Positions 24,772 to 32,963 of a stretch of DNA of 44,969 bases are shown piece by piece (positions within the stretch are counted from its first letter, which is position 1; each line of letters opens with the position of its first letter). The translations under genes were made by a program, and so were the position numbers. Source of the DNA: a bacterium (GTDB lineage Bacteria > Planctomycetota > J058 > JAJDCP01); the NCBI GenBank assembly GCA_030428695.1, contig JAUIEM010000012.1:1-44969 (forward strand). The letters run 5' to 3'. The notes under the pieces are model-generated. The model saw nothing but the letters and a program-made list of their open reading frames with translations, made no database searches and had not been told where the DNA came from.

Positions 24772-26043
24772 TCAGCTGCCCTTGGTCTGGTTCTGCAGCA
24801 GCTCGAGCCGGACGCGGTTGATGCGGCGATCGTCGGCGTCGACGACCTCGATGTTGACGTTGTCGTGGGTCACCGTCTCGCCGACGCTCGGGACCTTGCC
24901 GAGCTCGGCGAAGATATAGCCGGCGATGGTCTCGTAGTCTTCGTCCTCGGGCAGCTCGATGCTCAACGCTTCGTTGATCTCGTCGATGTGCACCTTGCCG
25001 TCGGCCACGAAGGTGTGGGCGTCGACCTTCTGCAACGGCGCGGTCTCGGGCTTGTCGAACTCGTCGTCGATCTCGCCGACGATCTCCTCGAGGATGTCCT
25101 CGGCAGTGACCAGCCCCGCGGTTCCCCCGTACTCGTCGAGCACGATCGCGATGTGCACCTTGTTCGCGCGGAACTCGCGCAAGAGCTCGAAGCTGCGCTT
25201 GGTCTCCGGCACGAAGAAGGGCTTGCGCATCAGCTTCTTGATCGGCTCCGGGTTGTCGTTGACCTGGGCCATCAGGAGGTCGCGGGCGTAGAGGATGCCG
25301 ACGACCTGGTCGCGGGTGCCCTCGAAGACCGGGATCCGCGACGGCCCGCCGTCCGCGACCACCTTGACCGCGTCGTCGATCGTCGCGTCGTGCGGCAGCA
25401 TGATCATGTCGGTGCGCGGGGTCATGATGTCGGCGACATCGCCGTCGCGCACGTCGAGGATCGACTCGATCATCTCGGTCTCGTCCTCGTCGAGCACGCC
25501 CTCGCGCTCGGCCTGGCGCGCGGTGTCCATGATGTCGACGATCAGGTGCGAGTGGTCTTTGTCCGCCCGCTTGCCGCCGCCGATGCGCGCGAGCGAGGAG
25601 TCGAGCACCCGGAGCATCACGGTCATCGGGAAGACCAGCTTGGCGAGCAGGTCGATCAGGCCGAGGGTGCGGAACAGCACCGCGTCGGCGTTGCGCGCGC
25701 CCCAGGAGCGCGGGATCGCCTCGGCGCAGACCGCGATCAGCAGCACGGCCTCGCCGAGCACCACCGGCACGAAGAATGCGCCGAGCGCCTTCTGGTACTC
25801 GAGATTGAGCAGCACGAGCTCGACGACGAGCAGCGCATCGAAGATCGCGTCGAGCGTCCAGACGGACAGCTTGTACTGGGGAATGCGCGGGAGGTAGTCC
25901 GCCAGCTTCGTCGCGCGAGAGCTCTCCGTGAAGCGATCCTCGAGCCGGCCTCGATGGAAGGAGCCCAGAGCACCACCGAAGATCGAGAGGACGAGGGAAA
26001 AGCCGAACGCCACGGCGGCGACCAGCCAGGTCCAGGTTCCCAA
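24772..26043 (-). CDS. HlyC/CorC (CNNM)-family membrane protein with CBS pair
   Basis: 423 residues. An N-terminal CNNM-type membrane domain (hydrophobic segments near residues 5-20, 65-85 and 90-110) is followed by a CBS pair (ILDVRDGDVADIMTPRTDMIML, then IPVFEGTRDQVVGILYARDLL and VHIAIVLDEYGGTAGLVTAEDILEEIVGEIDDEFD) and a C-terminal CorC/HlyC domain (DAHTFVADGKVHIDEINEAL). The family is linked to Mg2+/Co2+ efflux or resistance. The start was set at TTG 26043, which has GAGG about 8 bases upstream; an in-frame TTG at 26058 has none. A strong promoter lies at 26123-26151. Confidence 0.92.
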   Translation of the reverse strand: MGTWTWLVAAVAFGFSLVLSIFGGALGSFHRGRLEDRFTESSRATKLADYLPRIPQYKLSVWTLDAIFDALLVVELVLLNLEYQKALGAFFVPVVLGEAVLLIAVCAEAIPRSWGARNADAVLFRTLGLIDLLAKLVFPMTVMLRVLDSSLARIGGGKRADKDHSHLIVDIMDTARQAEREGVLDEDETEMIESILDVRDGDVADIMTPRTDMIMLPHDATIDDAVKVVADGGPSRIPVFEGTRDQVVGILYARDLLMAQVNDNPEPIKKLMRKPFFVPETKRSFELLREFRANKVHIAIVLDEYGGTAGLVTAEDILEEIVGEIDDEFDKPETAPLQKVDAHTFVADGKVHIDEINEALSIELPEDEDYETIAGYIFAELGKVPSVGETVTHDNVNIEVVDADDRRINRVRLELLQNQTKGS

Positions 26044-26122
26044 GAAGCAACCTCGCAAGAGGGAAGGCCGCGGGTCTCACCCGCCGACCGGCCGCCCGCA
26101 CGCGCAAAGCGGCCCATTGCAT

Positions 26123-26151
26123 ACTATACGGATGGCCGGACGGGCCTTCAA
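26123..26151 (-). promoter_or_regulatory. Strong sigma70-type promoter of the HlyC/CorC-recO unit
   Basis: On the minus strand TTGAAG (26151-26146), a 17-base spacer and TATAGT (26128-26123). It is the clearest minus-strand promoter in the window. Confidence 0.7.
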
Positions 26152-26200
26152 GTCGCTGTCATACAGTGCGCAGCCCGCCTGGCAGGCGCGCCGCCAGCGA

Positions 26201-27652
26201 TCACTCCGCGCCGTTGCGCAGCCACTGGCGGTAGAAGGCGATCGCCGCGGCGTAGCCCTCGACCTCGAGCCGCTCGTTCGTGCCGTGGAAGCGGGTCCGG
26301 TCGGCCGGCGTAAGACGCTGGGGGCTGAAACGGAAGATCGACCCGCTCAGCCCGCTGTAGTGGCGAGTGTCGGTCGCCGCGATCATCAGCGACGGGGCGA
26401 CCAGCGCCTCGGGGAACACCTCGCGGACCGTGCGGGCGAGCCGCTGGAAGGGCGCGCCGTCGGTCGGGGAGACCGCCGAGGGCTCGCCGCTGAAGCCGCC
26501 CTCGACCGGGCTGACCGCGACGCCGGTGTCGGCGACGACCGCCTCTATGTGGGCGAGCACGCTGGCGACGCTGTCGCGCGGGTGGATGCGGAAGTTGACC
26601 AGCGCGCGCGCGTGCTGGGGCAGCACGTTGGCCTTGATGCCGCCGGAGAAGACCGTCGCGGCGGTCGTCGTGCGCAGCAGGGCGTCGGTGGTCGGCTTGC
26701 TCGCGAGCTGGCCTTCCACCAGCCAGCCCAGGCACCACAGGTTGGCGAAGGCGAGCCGCTGGCCGAAGGGCAGGTGGGGGGCGAGGGTCGCGAACATCTG
26801 GCCCGCCGGGCCGTCGATGCCGCCGGCCAGCGGCTGCTCCTCGAGCCGCGTCAGCGCGCGGGCGAGGCGGCCGACGGCGGTCGAGCGCGGCGGCACCGAG
26901 GAGTGCCCGCCGGCGTCGCGGGTGCTGAGCTCGACCGTCAGGTAGCCCTTCTCCGCGATGCCGATCAGCGCGACGTCCTCGGCGATGCCGGGGATCAGCC
27001 CGGAGGTCAGCATCAGCCCCTCGTCGAGCACCGACTCGAGCCTCACGCCCTCGCCGGCGAGCCGAGAGGCGATCGCGGCGGCGCCCGCGCGGCCGCCGAC
27101 CTCCTCGTCGTGGCCGAAGGCGAGATAGATGGTGCGGCGCGGCGCGAAGCCTTCCGCCAGCAGCGCCTCGGCGGCCTCGAGCAGGCCGAGCACGCTCAGC
27201 TTGTCGTCCATCGTCCCGCGGCCCCAGATGTAGCCGTCGGCGATGGCCCCGGCGAAGGGCGGGTGCTCCCAGTCGCCCTCGGTCCCGGGCTCGACCGGCA
27301 CGACGTCGAGGTGGGCCGCGCACAGCATCGGCTCGAGGGAGGCATCGCTGCCCCGCCAGGTGTAGAGCAGGCTGTGCTCGTTGAGCGTCGCGACCTCGAG
27401 CGCGGCGTGGACCCGCGGGAAGCTCGCGCGCAGGTGGGCGTGCAGCGCGGCGAAGGCGGAGTCGGCCCCGGCGACAGTCGGCAAGCGCACCGCGGCGGCC
27501 AGGCGCGACGCGGCGCTGTCCGGCGCGGCCGGGCGCCAGCTGCTCGCGGTCGCCTCGACCTGGACGGAGCGCAGGAGCACGGTGCGGCCGAGCAGGATCA
27601 CCGCCAGCACGACCACGGCGATGCCCCCGACGACGATGATCTTCCGCAGCAT
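26201..27652 (-). CDS. M20-family metallopeptidase, membrane-anchored (PM20D1/CPS1-like)
   Basis: 483 residues. Residues 1-28 are a hydrophobic anchor (IIVVGGIAVVVLAVILLG). Metal and catalytic residues of the M20 family are present: H114 and D116 in AAHLDVVPV, D149 in GRGTMDDK, and E183/E184 in GHDEEVGG. The overall pattern (GDWEHPPFAG, GYIWGRGTMDDK) is closest to the yeast CPS1 and animal PM20D1 type, which cleave peptides or N-acyl amino acids. The ATG at 27652 has a strong AGGAGGGGG site. It is divergent from the cation exchanger gene. The substrate is unknown. Confidence 0.93.
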   Translation of the reverse strand: MLRKIIVVGGIAVVVLAVILLGRTVLLRSVQVEATASSWRPAAPDSAASRLAAAVRLPTVAGADSAFAALHAHLRASFPRVHAALEVATLNEHSLLYTWRGSDASLEPMLCAAHLDVVPVEPGTEGDWEHPPFAGAIADGYIWGRGTMDDKLSVLGLLEAAEALLAEGFAPRRTIYLAFGHDEEVGGRAGAAAIASRLAGEGVRLESVLDEGLMLTSGLIPGIAEDVALIGIAEKGYLTVELSTRDAGGHSSVPPRSTAVGRLARALTRLEEQPLAGGIDGPAGQMFATLAPHLPFGQRLAFANLWCLGWLVEGQLASKPTTDALLRTTTAATVFSGGIKANVLPQHARALVNFRIHPRDSVASVLAHIEAVVADTGVAVSPVEGGFSGEPSAVSPTDGAPFQRLARTVREVFPEALVAPSLMIAATDTRHYSGLSGSIFRFSPQRLTPADRTRFHGTNERLEVEGYAAAIAFYRQWLRNGAE

Positions 27653-27820
27653 GTCCCCCTCCTGGTCGGCGCATCCTACCGATGCGAGCGGCCGCCGGGC
27701 CAGGACTTTCGCCCCTGAGCCCGTTCTTCCGGTCAGGGCCGGCCACGGAAGAGGGGTTCCGTGAAGGGCGAGCAGCGGTCCGCGACCCTCGGCGGCAGCG
27801 GCCGGATTTCGAGCAAGTGC

Positions 27821-27848
27821 TTGCCCTGTGGGAAGGAATGTTTAGGTT
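27821..27848 (+). promoter_or_regulatory. Possible promoter of the cation exchanger gene
   Basis: TTGCCC at 27821-27826, 16 bases, TAGGTT at 27843-27848, with a leader of about 70 bases to the GTG at 27920. Moderate match. Confidence 0.4.
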
Positions 27849-27919
27849 AAAGGCACTCTGCAAGAGTCTGGGGCCTTCTTACGCGCACCGCGCGGAGAGC
27901 CATCAGCGGGGGACGTACT

Positions 27920-29017
27920 GTGTGGCTGACTGTGGGCTGCATCGCCGGGCTGGTCGCTATCTTCTTCGGCCTGTACAAGGCCAGCGAGAAGGTGGAAGAG
28001 GCGTCGGACAGCCTCGCCTACCGACTCCGCATGCCCGCCTCGGTCGCCGGCGCGACCCTGCTCGCGGTCGCGTCGAGCTCCCCTGAGTTCTTCACCGCGG
28101 CGAGCGCTGCGGCCTTCCATGGCGTGTTCGAGATCGGGCTGATGACGATCGTCTGGTCGGCGATCTTCAACATCCTGGTCATCCCCGGGGTGTCCGCGCT
28201 CTCCTCCGACAAGCCCCTGCGCATCAGCAAGGACGTCGTCCACCGCGACGGCATCGGCTACATGGCGGCGGTCTTCATCCTGCTGCTGGTGGTCTGGGAC
28301 GGAGAGCTCTCACGCCCCGACGCGATCATCCTCCTGATCCTGTACGTCCTGTACATCCACACCATCCGGCTGATGGCGCGGGCCCACAACGAGGCCCATC
28401 CCGACGAGCAGGAGGAGGCGCCCGAACACCTGCTCGGCTGGGGGAAGATCGCCTTCCTCTTCATCGGCGGCATCATCGTGATCGGTCTCGGCGCGCACTA
28501 CATGATCGTGCTCGGGAAGATGCTCTCCGACGCGCACCACACCGCCCTCGGCTTCACGCAGCAGGAGGCGATCGTCATCTTGTCGGCGCTGGTCTTCGCG
28601 CCGGGCACCTCGATCGCCGACCTGTTCGTCTCCTACTTCGCTGCCAAGCGCGGCAAGGGCTCGGCGGCGATCTCGAACGTGTTCGGCTCGAACGTCTTCG
28701 ACCTGACGATCTGCCTTGCGGCGCCGGTGCTGATCCTGTGGCAGGACATCCCGATCGACCTCGGCCCGGTCTGGCCCTCGGTGGTCATGCTGGTCGTGCT
28801 GCAGTGCATGGTGCTCTTGTTCGTGCGCAGCCAGTGGCAGGTCGAGAAGTGGGAAGGCGTGGTCATGCTGGTCGCCTTCGCCGTGTGCTGCGTGCTGTTC
28901 TTCGTGTTCATGCCGGAGTCGACCGGCATGGGGCCGGGAGCCGTGCCCGCCGACAGCCTCGGCATCCCTTCCGACAGCCTCGGCATCCCCGCCGACTCCC
29001 TGTCCGCGCCAGGATAG
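27920..29017 (+). CDS. CaCA-type sodium/calcium exchanger-like membrane protein
   Basis: 365 residues, about ten hydrophobic segments. The two alpha-repeats of the calcium/cation antiporter family are visible: ATLLAVASSSPEFFTAASAAAF near residue 45 and ALVFAPGTSIADLFVSYFAAKRG near residue 225, each with a Ser/Thr plus acidic residue for ion binding. The loop between the halves is His/Glu-rich (AHNEAHPDEQEEAPEH). The C terminus carries a small tandem repeat, ADSLGIP/SDSLGIP/ADSL. GTG start with GGGGGA upstream. The ion is inferred from the family. Four bases separate it from the SDR gene. Confidence 0.9.
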   Translation: MWLTVGCIAGLVAIFFGLYKASEKVEEASDSLAYRLRMPASVAGATLLAVASSSPEFFTAASAAAFHGVFEIGLMTIVWSAIFNILVIPGVSALSSDKPLRISKDVVHRDGIGYMAAVFILLLVVWDGELSRPDAIILLILYVLYIHTIRLMARAHNEAHPDEQEEAPEHLLGWGKIAFLFIGGIIVIGLGAHYMIVLGKMLSDAHHTALGFTQQEAIVILSALVFAPGTSIADLFVSYFAAKRGKGSAAISNVFGSNVFDLTICLAAPVLILWQDIPIDLGPVWPSVVMLVVLQCMVLLFVRSQWQVEKWEGVVMLVAFAVCCVLFFVFMPESTGMGPGAVPADSLGIPSDSLGIPADSLSAPG

Positions 29018-29021
29018 CGGC

Positions 29022-29864
29022 ATGGCACGCTGGACCGGCGACTTCGAGTCCAAGACCGTCCTCGTCACCGGGGCCGCGAGCGGCATCGGCAAGGCGACCG
29101 CCGAGGCCTTCGCGCGGCTCGGGGCCGATCTGGTGCTGTGCGACATCGACGAGGAAGAGCTCGCGACGGTCGCCGAAGAGCTCCCCGGCACCGGACAGCG
29201 CCTGGTCGAGCGCGTCGACGTCGCGGATCTCGAGCAGATGCAGGCCTTCGCGGCGCGGGTCCACGAGCGCTTCGGGGCCGTCGACGTGCTGGTCAACAAC
29301 GCCGGGGTCGCGATCAGCGGCGGCTTCCTCGACACCAGCCTCGAGGATTGGCGCTGGATCACGGGCATCAACCTGTGGGGGGTGATCTACGGCTGCAAGC
29401 TGTTCATCCCCGCGATGGTCGAGCGCGGCCGCGGCGGCCACGTCGTCAACGTCTCGAGCTCGGCCGGCTACGTCTGCACCCGCATGCTCGCCGCCTACGG
29501 CACGACCAAGTTCGCGGTCTTCGGCCTCTCCGAGGCCCTGCGCGACGAGCTGCAGCCCCACGGCATCGGCGTGTCGACGATCTGCCCGGGCATCGTCGAC
29601 ACCGCGATCGTACGGACGATGCGCCGCCGCGGGCCGAGCGCGGACCCCTCGGTGCACGAGCGCATCCTGTCGATGTACCGCAAGCGCCGCTTCGGGCCCG
29701 AGAAGGTCGCCGAGAAGATCGTCGAGGCCGTCCGCGACGACCGCGGCGTGGTGCCGGTCACCGCCGAGGCCTGGGTGATGTGGGGACTGAAGCGGATGTT
29801 TCCGGAGAGCACGCCGTGGATCCTGCGCCACGCCTTCGGACGCCTGTTCGGCGTCGAGGCCTGA
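29022..29864 (+). CDS. Short-chain dehydrogenase/reductase
   Basis: 280 residues, classical SDR. NAD(P)-binding TGAASGIG is at residues 16-23, then D41 (LVLCDIDEEEL) at the end of the second strand, which favours NAD over NADP, NNAG at 92-95, the catalytic S147 and Y159-x3-K163 (YGTTK), and PGIVDT. The C terminus (EAWVMWGLKRMFPESTPWILRHAFGRLFG) looks amphipathic and may touch the membrane. The gene begins 4 bases after the exchanger stop, so the two are probably an operon. Substrate unknown; the acyltransferase on the other side hints at lipids, a weak inference. Confidence 0.92.
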   Translation: MARWTGDFESKTVLVTGAASGIGKATAEAFARLGADLVLCDIDEEELATVAEELPGTGQRLVERVDVADLEQMQAFAARVHERFGAVDVLVNNAGVAISGGFLDTSLEDWRWITGINLWGVIYGCKLFIPAMVERGRGGHVVNVSSSAGYVCTRMLAAYGTTKFAVFGLSEALRDELQPHGIGVSTICPGIVDTAIVRTMRRRGPSADPSVHERILSMYRKRRFGPEKVAEKIVEAVRDDRGVVPVTAEAWVMWGLKRMFPESTPWILRHAFGRLFGVEA

Positions 29865-29873
29865 GCCCGCGGA

Positions 29874-31229
29874 TCACTCCTCCGACTTCGGAAACACCCG
29901 CGGGACGGTCGGATCGTGCAGGCGGTCGACCGCGGCGTGGATGCCCTGCTCCAGCGCGGCGCGCAGCGTCCGCAGCCGCTCGACCTCGCCCGCGAAGCGC
30001 ACCAGCCGCCAGAGCGCCCGGAAGCTCTTGCCGACCGCGAGCTTCTGCTCGAGCACCTTGAGGGTCGCGAAGCCGGTCAGCGGCAGGGCTCCGGCGATCC
30101 CGAGCGCCCACCAGGGACCGCCGAGCCAGAAGCTGAGGGCGGTGACCACCAGGTAGACCAGCGGCACCGTCAACAGCGCCACGATCAGCTTGGTGGTGCC
30201 GACGACGTCCTTGCGCCGTGTCAGGCCGTCGCCGGCGACGATCGCGGTGATGATCACCGGCGCGTGCAGGAGCGCGCCGGGGACCGCGAGCGGCAGCAAC
30301 ACCAGCAGGTAGAGCAGGCGCCCGAGGAGCTTGGCGAAGGCCTGGCCGAAGCCGAGGTCGCGGCGCAGGTCGTGGTCGCGCAGGGCGAGCTGGTCGAGGC
30401 CGTCGCGGTAGGCCTCGAGCCCCTCGCGCAGGGCGAGGATCTCCGGGTCCTCCGCGGCCCGGGCGTAGCCCTCGGCGAAGCGCCGCATCAGCTCGGCGTA
30501 CTCCAGCAGCGACAGGTGGACGCCCTGGGGCTTGTAGATGCGGCGGGCGGTGTGCAGGATCCGCATCGTCTCCCAGTCCGGCGCGTTGACGGTCAGCGCC
30601 TTGAGGTTGTCCTCGATCACGTCGGTCAGCGCCCGCACCGCTTCCCGCGGCTCCTGCGCGTGGCGCTCGGACCACGACCCGTCGACCCGGATCGGCTCGC
30701 CGAAGTGGATCAGCACCTGGCTGCGCGCCCGGTAGCGGTGCAGGTAGGTCAGGCCGACCGGCACGATCGCGAGCTCGAGCTCCGGATGGCGCTCCCGCAC
30801 CCCGAGGGCGATGCGCGCCGTGCCGGTCTTCAGCTCGGCCAGCTGAGCGCGCATGTGGCTGATGCCTTCGGGGAAGATGCCCATCGCGCCGCCCTTGGCG
30901 AGCACCTCGAACAGGGCGTCGAACATGCTGCGGTTGTCGAGGGGGCCGTCCGCGTGATCCTGGCGGCGGCGTACGGGAACCGTGCCGAGGATGGTCATGA
31001 AGAAGCGCAGGAAGCGCGACTTGAACAGCACGTCCTTGGCCGCGAAGTGTACGACCCGGCCGCCCTGGGTGATCACGAGCAGGGGATCGAGCAGCGAGTT
31101 CGGGTGGTTCCCCGCGAAGATCACGGCCCCTTTGGCGGGAACGTGCTCGGCGCCGACGACCTCGATGTTGCGGAAGAAGATCGCGAGCACCAGGCGCAGG
31201 AAGGCCTGCAACAGACGGTAGGCGAGCAC
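29874..31229 (-). CDS. Lysophospholipid/glycerol-phosphate acyltransferase family protein
   Basis: 451 residues. The PlsC-type domain has the catalytic histidine-aspartate box in NHPNSLLDPLL (H42, D48) and the glycine motif GIFPEGISHMR. The H-x5-D spacing with PNSLLD is typical of the GPAT/DHAPAT-like branch. Two hydrophobic stretches in the C-terminal half (LLYLLVLLPLAVPGALLHAPVIITAIVA and LIVALLTVPLVYLVVTALSFWLGG) indicate a membrane protein. It would transfer an acyl chain to glycerol phosphate or a lysolipid. The GTG at 31229 is preceded by GGGGAGGAT, so a longer frame reaching into the mobile element was rejected. It is convergent with the SDR gene. Confidence 0.92.
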   Translation of the reverse strand: MLAYRLLQAFLRLVLAIFFRNIEVVGAEHVPAKGAVIFAGNHPNSLLDPLLVITQGGRVVHFAAKDVLFKSRFLRFFMTILGTVPVRRRQDHADGPLDNRSMFDALFEVLAKGGAMGIFPEGISHMRAQLAELKTGTARIALGVRERHPELELAIVPVGLTYLHRYRARSQVLIHFGEPIRVDGSWSERHAQEPREAVRALTDVIEDNLKALTVNAPDWETMRILHTARRIYKPQGVHLSLLEYAELMRRFAEGYARAAEDPEILALREGLEAYRDGLDQLALRDHDLRRDLGFGQAFAKLLGRLLYLLVLLPLAVPGALLHAPVIITAIVAGDGLTRRKDVVGTTKLIVALLTVPLVYLVVTALSFWLGGPWWALGIAGALPLTGFATLKVLEQKLAVGKSFRALWRLVRFAGEVERLRTLRAALEQGIHAAVDRLHDPTVPRVFPKSEE

Positions 31230-31460
31230 GGGATCCTCCCCGGGGAGCGGCACGCGAGTCGAGCGATTCCCTCCAGTGTACGGGCAGCGGCTCCCGGATG
31301 CGAAGCGCCGGGCGGCGGCGCCGGCTCCCCGCCGCACGCGGCGGATCGAGCTCCCCTTCGTCAGCCTGGATGCATTACCGGGCTGCAGCGACGGTCTGGG
31401 CAGAGGCGGCTCAGGGGCGGTGAGCAGTGGCGCGCGGCGCATCCTGCGCGCGCACCAAAG

Positions 31461-31498
31461 AAAACCCCGAGTCTCCGCCTGAGAGGCCGGACTCGGGG
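31461..31498 (-). terminator. Rho-independent terminator, probably of the original tRNA gene
   Basis: Minus-strand stem CCCCGAGTC/GACTCGGGG (31498-31490 with 31473-31465), with an inner GCCT/AGGC pair, followed by TTTT. It lies two bases beyond the tRNA-end fragment at 31501-31520 on the same strand, exactly where a tRNA terminator would be. Confidence 0.85.
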
Positions 31499-31500
31499 GA

Positions 31501-31520
31501 TGGGCGATACTGGACTCGAA
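31501..31520 (-). other. Left attachment site: tRNA 3'-end fragment
   Basis: Read on the minus strand this is TTCGAGT (T-loop), CCAGT (T-stem 3' side), ATCGCCC (acceptor 3' side) and A (discriminator), the last 20 bases of a tRNA gene without an encoded CCA. The matching T-stem 5' strand, ACTGG, is absent: the next bases read CCTGC. So this is a fragment, not a gene, as left at the distal end of an element integrated into a tRNA 3' end. The whole tRNA should be at the other end, outside the window. Confidence 0.8.
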
Positions 31521-31543
31521 GCAGGCAGGCAGGCCGGACAGGG

Positions 31544-31843
31544 GTGGCCAAGCGCGGACACGTTTCGCGCCGGAGCCGCGTACTTGCTGGGCTCGCAGAG
31601 ATCGATACGGAAGCGGATTGGACAGGCGCGGACACCCGGCGGACACCGTTTTCCTGCACATCTTCCTGCACACCGATCGACCGAGCTCGGGAAGCGATCG
31701 CGGCATGCTCGCCGGAGGAGCAGCGGACGCTCGCCCTGGAGCTGAGCATGGCGCTGCTGCAGTCGAAGTCTGTGAGACCCCCTATAGGACAAAAAGGACA
31801 AAAGGACAGAAGTGGAGAGAGAGTAGGAAACAGGCCGTTCTAG
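31544..31843 (+). CDS. Doubtful small ORF beside the attachment site
   Basis: 99 codons from a GTG with no good ribosome site. Only the C-terminal half (IDRAREAIAACSPEEQRTLALELSMALLQSK) looks protein-like. It might be the tail of a lost gene such as an integrase, but no integrase motif (R-H-R-Y) is visible. The rest of 31521-31964 holds no other gene candidate. Confidence 0.25.
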   Translation: MAKRGHVSRRSRVLAGLAEIDTEADWTGADTRRTPFSCTSSCTPIDRAREAIAACSPEEQRTLALELSMALLQSKSVRPPIGQKGQKDRSGERVGNRPF

Positions 31844-31879
31844 AGAGACGACTTTTGTCCTACTTCTGTCCTTCTGTCC
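31787..31879. repeat. Array of GGACAAAAG/GGACAGAAG repeats in both orientations
   Basis: Three units start at 31787, 31796 and 31804 (GGACAAAAA, GGACAAAA, GGACAGAAGT). Three inverted units lie at 31851-31860, 31861-31871 and 31872-31879. The two arrays are about 37 bases apart. They could bind an integrase or excisionase (arm-type sites), a repressor or a replication protein, or form a long hairpin. Confidence 0.75.
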
Positions 31880-31964
31880 CGCCAACGCCTCCCCCACCGG
31901 CATCCCTTCCCCGACACCCCTGCCTGCTACCCTCGGAGCAGCCCCTGCCGAGGAGCCCACCACC

Positions 31965-32207
31965 ATGCCGAGCCCCGACCCGGAAGCCGAGGGCGAGCCG
32001 CTCGCCGAACTGTTGACCAGGCCGTACGTCGCTGACCTGGTGGCCCGCATGCAAGCGCGTGCCCGCCGCCGCAACGCGCCTGCCTGGCTCAAGGCGTGGG
32101 CAGCAGGCGGGGCCGCCCTCGTGCAACAGCGAGAGCAGGCAGCGCGCGCAGCCAGAACGCATGCACCCCCGGCATGGGCACCGAGGGCAAGGGGCGTGCC
32201 AAGCTGA
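31965..32207 (+). CDS. Small protein of unknown function
   Basis: 80 residues. Acidic start (PSPDPEAEGEPLAELLTRPYVADLV), then an Arg/Ala-rich helix (ARMQARARRRNAPAWLKAWAAGG). GAGGAG lies about 10 bases before the ATG. First gene with a proper ribosome site inside the element. No family recognised. Confidence 0.5.
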   Translation: MPSPDPEAEGEPLAELLTRPYVADLVARMQARARRRNAPAWLKAWAAGGAALVQQREQAARAARTHAPPAWAPRARGVPS

Positions 32208-32229
32208 GGGGCTTTCGCGGGTCCCTTCT

Positions 32230-32266
32230 GGGCGTGGGTTTTGAGCACCCCGGGCGCCCCTTTTTT
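32230..32266 (+). terminator. Probable hairpin terminator
   Basis: Imperfect stem GGGCG...CGCCC enclosing GGGT/ACCC, followed by CTTTTTT. It lies after the 80-residue ORF and before the next gene. Confidence 0.5.
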
Positions 32267-32336
32267 CGAGCCCATCAAGTCGTCGGAGGTCGGAGGTACA
32301 CTACACCTGTCGTCACTGGCGAGGAGGTGCACCACG

Positions 32337-32825
32337 ATGATGTACGCGAAGTCGAAGGCCGCCCTGGCCCGTGCCCTGGACCGATCGAGGCCGTCGCTGT
32401 ACCGCTGGCTCGAGGATCCGACCTTCCCCGCGCGGGGCCCTGACGGCTGGGACGTGGCGGCCTGCCGCCTGTGGCTCGAAGGGCACGTTCGCACCCGCAA
32501 GCCGGTGCCGAGCTCGAGGGCGGCACCCGAGCAGCGCAGCGCCGACACCGGGCAGCCGCCGCCCATCGATCTCCCGCTGTGGGTCCGCGCCCTGGCGCGC
32601 GAGGTCGCCCTGCAGGTGCTGCTCGGCTGCCTGCCCCGCGGCCTGTCGGAGCAGCAGGCGCTCGCGCAGATCGCCCGCGTCGACGAGGACATCGCCCTGG
32701 TGCTGCGCGGCGCGGCCGGCGCCGTCGACGACTACTTCGGCGAGCTCGCCGGCGAGGACTTCCCCACCCTGGCGGCCGAGACGATCGCGACGACCGTTGC
32801 CGAGGCCCGCGACCGCGCGGCCTGA
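32337..32825 (+). CDS. Helix-turn-helix protein, possible small-terminase-like
   Basis: 162 residues. Residues 1-45 form a DNA-binding helix-turn-helix (KAALARALDRSRPSLYRWLEDPTFPARGPDGWDVAACRLWLEGH) of the type in phage Nu1-like small terminase subunits and excisionases. A helical C-terminal region follows (LPLWVRALAREVALQVLLGC, ARVDEDIALVLRGAAGAVDDYFGEL). GAGGAGGTG lies 8 bases before the ATG at 32337, so the longer frame from 32241 was not used. The terminase reading is only a suggestion; no large subunit is near. Confidence 0.65.
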   Translation: MMYAKSKAALARALDRSRPSLYRWLEDPTFPARGPDGWDVAACRLWLEGHVRTRKPVPSSRAAPEQRSADTGQPPPIDLPLWVRALAREVALQVLLGCLPRGLSEQQALAQIARVDEDIALVLRGAAGAVDDYFGELAGEDFPTLAAETIATTVAEARDRAA

Positions 32826-32883
32826 TAGGCGCCCCGTATACGACGAGCGGTCCGAGACCCGCATACCAGGCGGCGTGGGGGCC

Positions 32884-32929
32884 CCATACGAAATATGGTT
32901 GACAGCCATACGCTGTGCGTATACAACCA
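32884..32929 (+). promoter_or_regulatory. Promoter with several operator-like inverted repeats
   Basis: TTGACA (32899-32904) with a weak -10 (TATACA at 32920 or TACAAC at 32922). Overlapping it are CCATA-CGAAA-TATGG (32884-32898), ATACGC-TGT-GCGTAT (32908-32922) and TGGTTG ... CAACCA (32896-32901 with 32924-32929). The next gene is a ribbon-helix-helix protein, so self-repression is likely. Confidence 0.6.
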
Positions 32930-32963
32930 TGCAGGCGCAGAATCGTATGCAGGAGGCGCCCCC

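Noticed and set aside
23561..26313. Long frames on both strands over the recO and HlyC/CorC genes
   Set aside because: Arg/Ala- or Asp/Glu-rich shadow sequence; the real genes have full family motifs, ribosome sites and a promoter.
31501..31575. A complete tRNA gene on the minus strand
   Set aside because: Only the 20 bases of the 3' end fit; the T-stem 5' strand does not pair and no anticodon or D arm follows.
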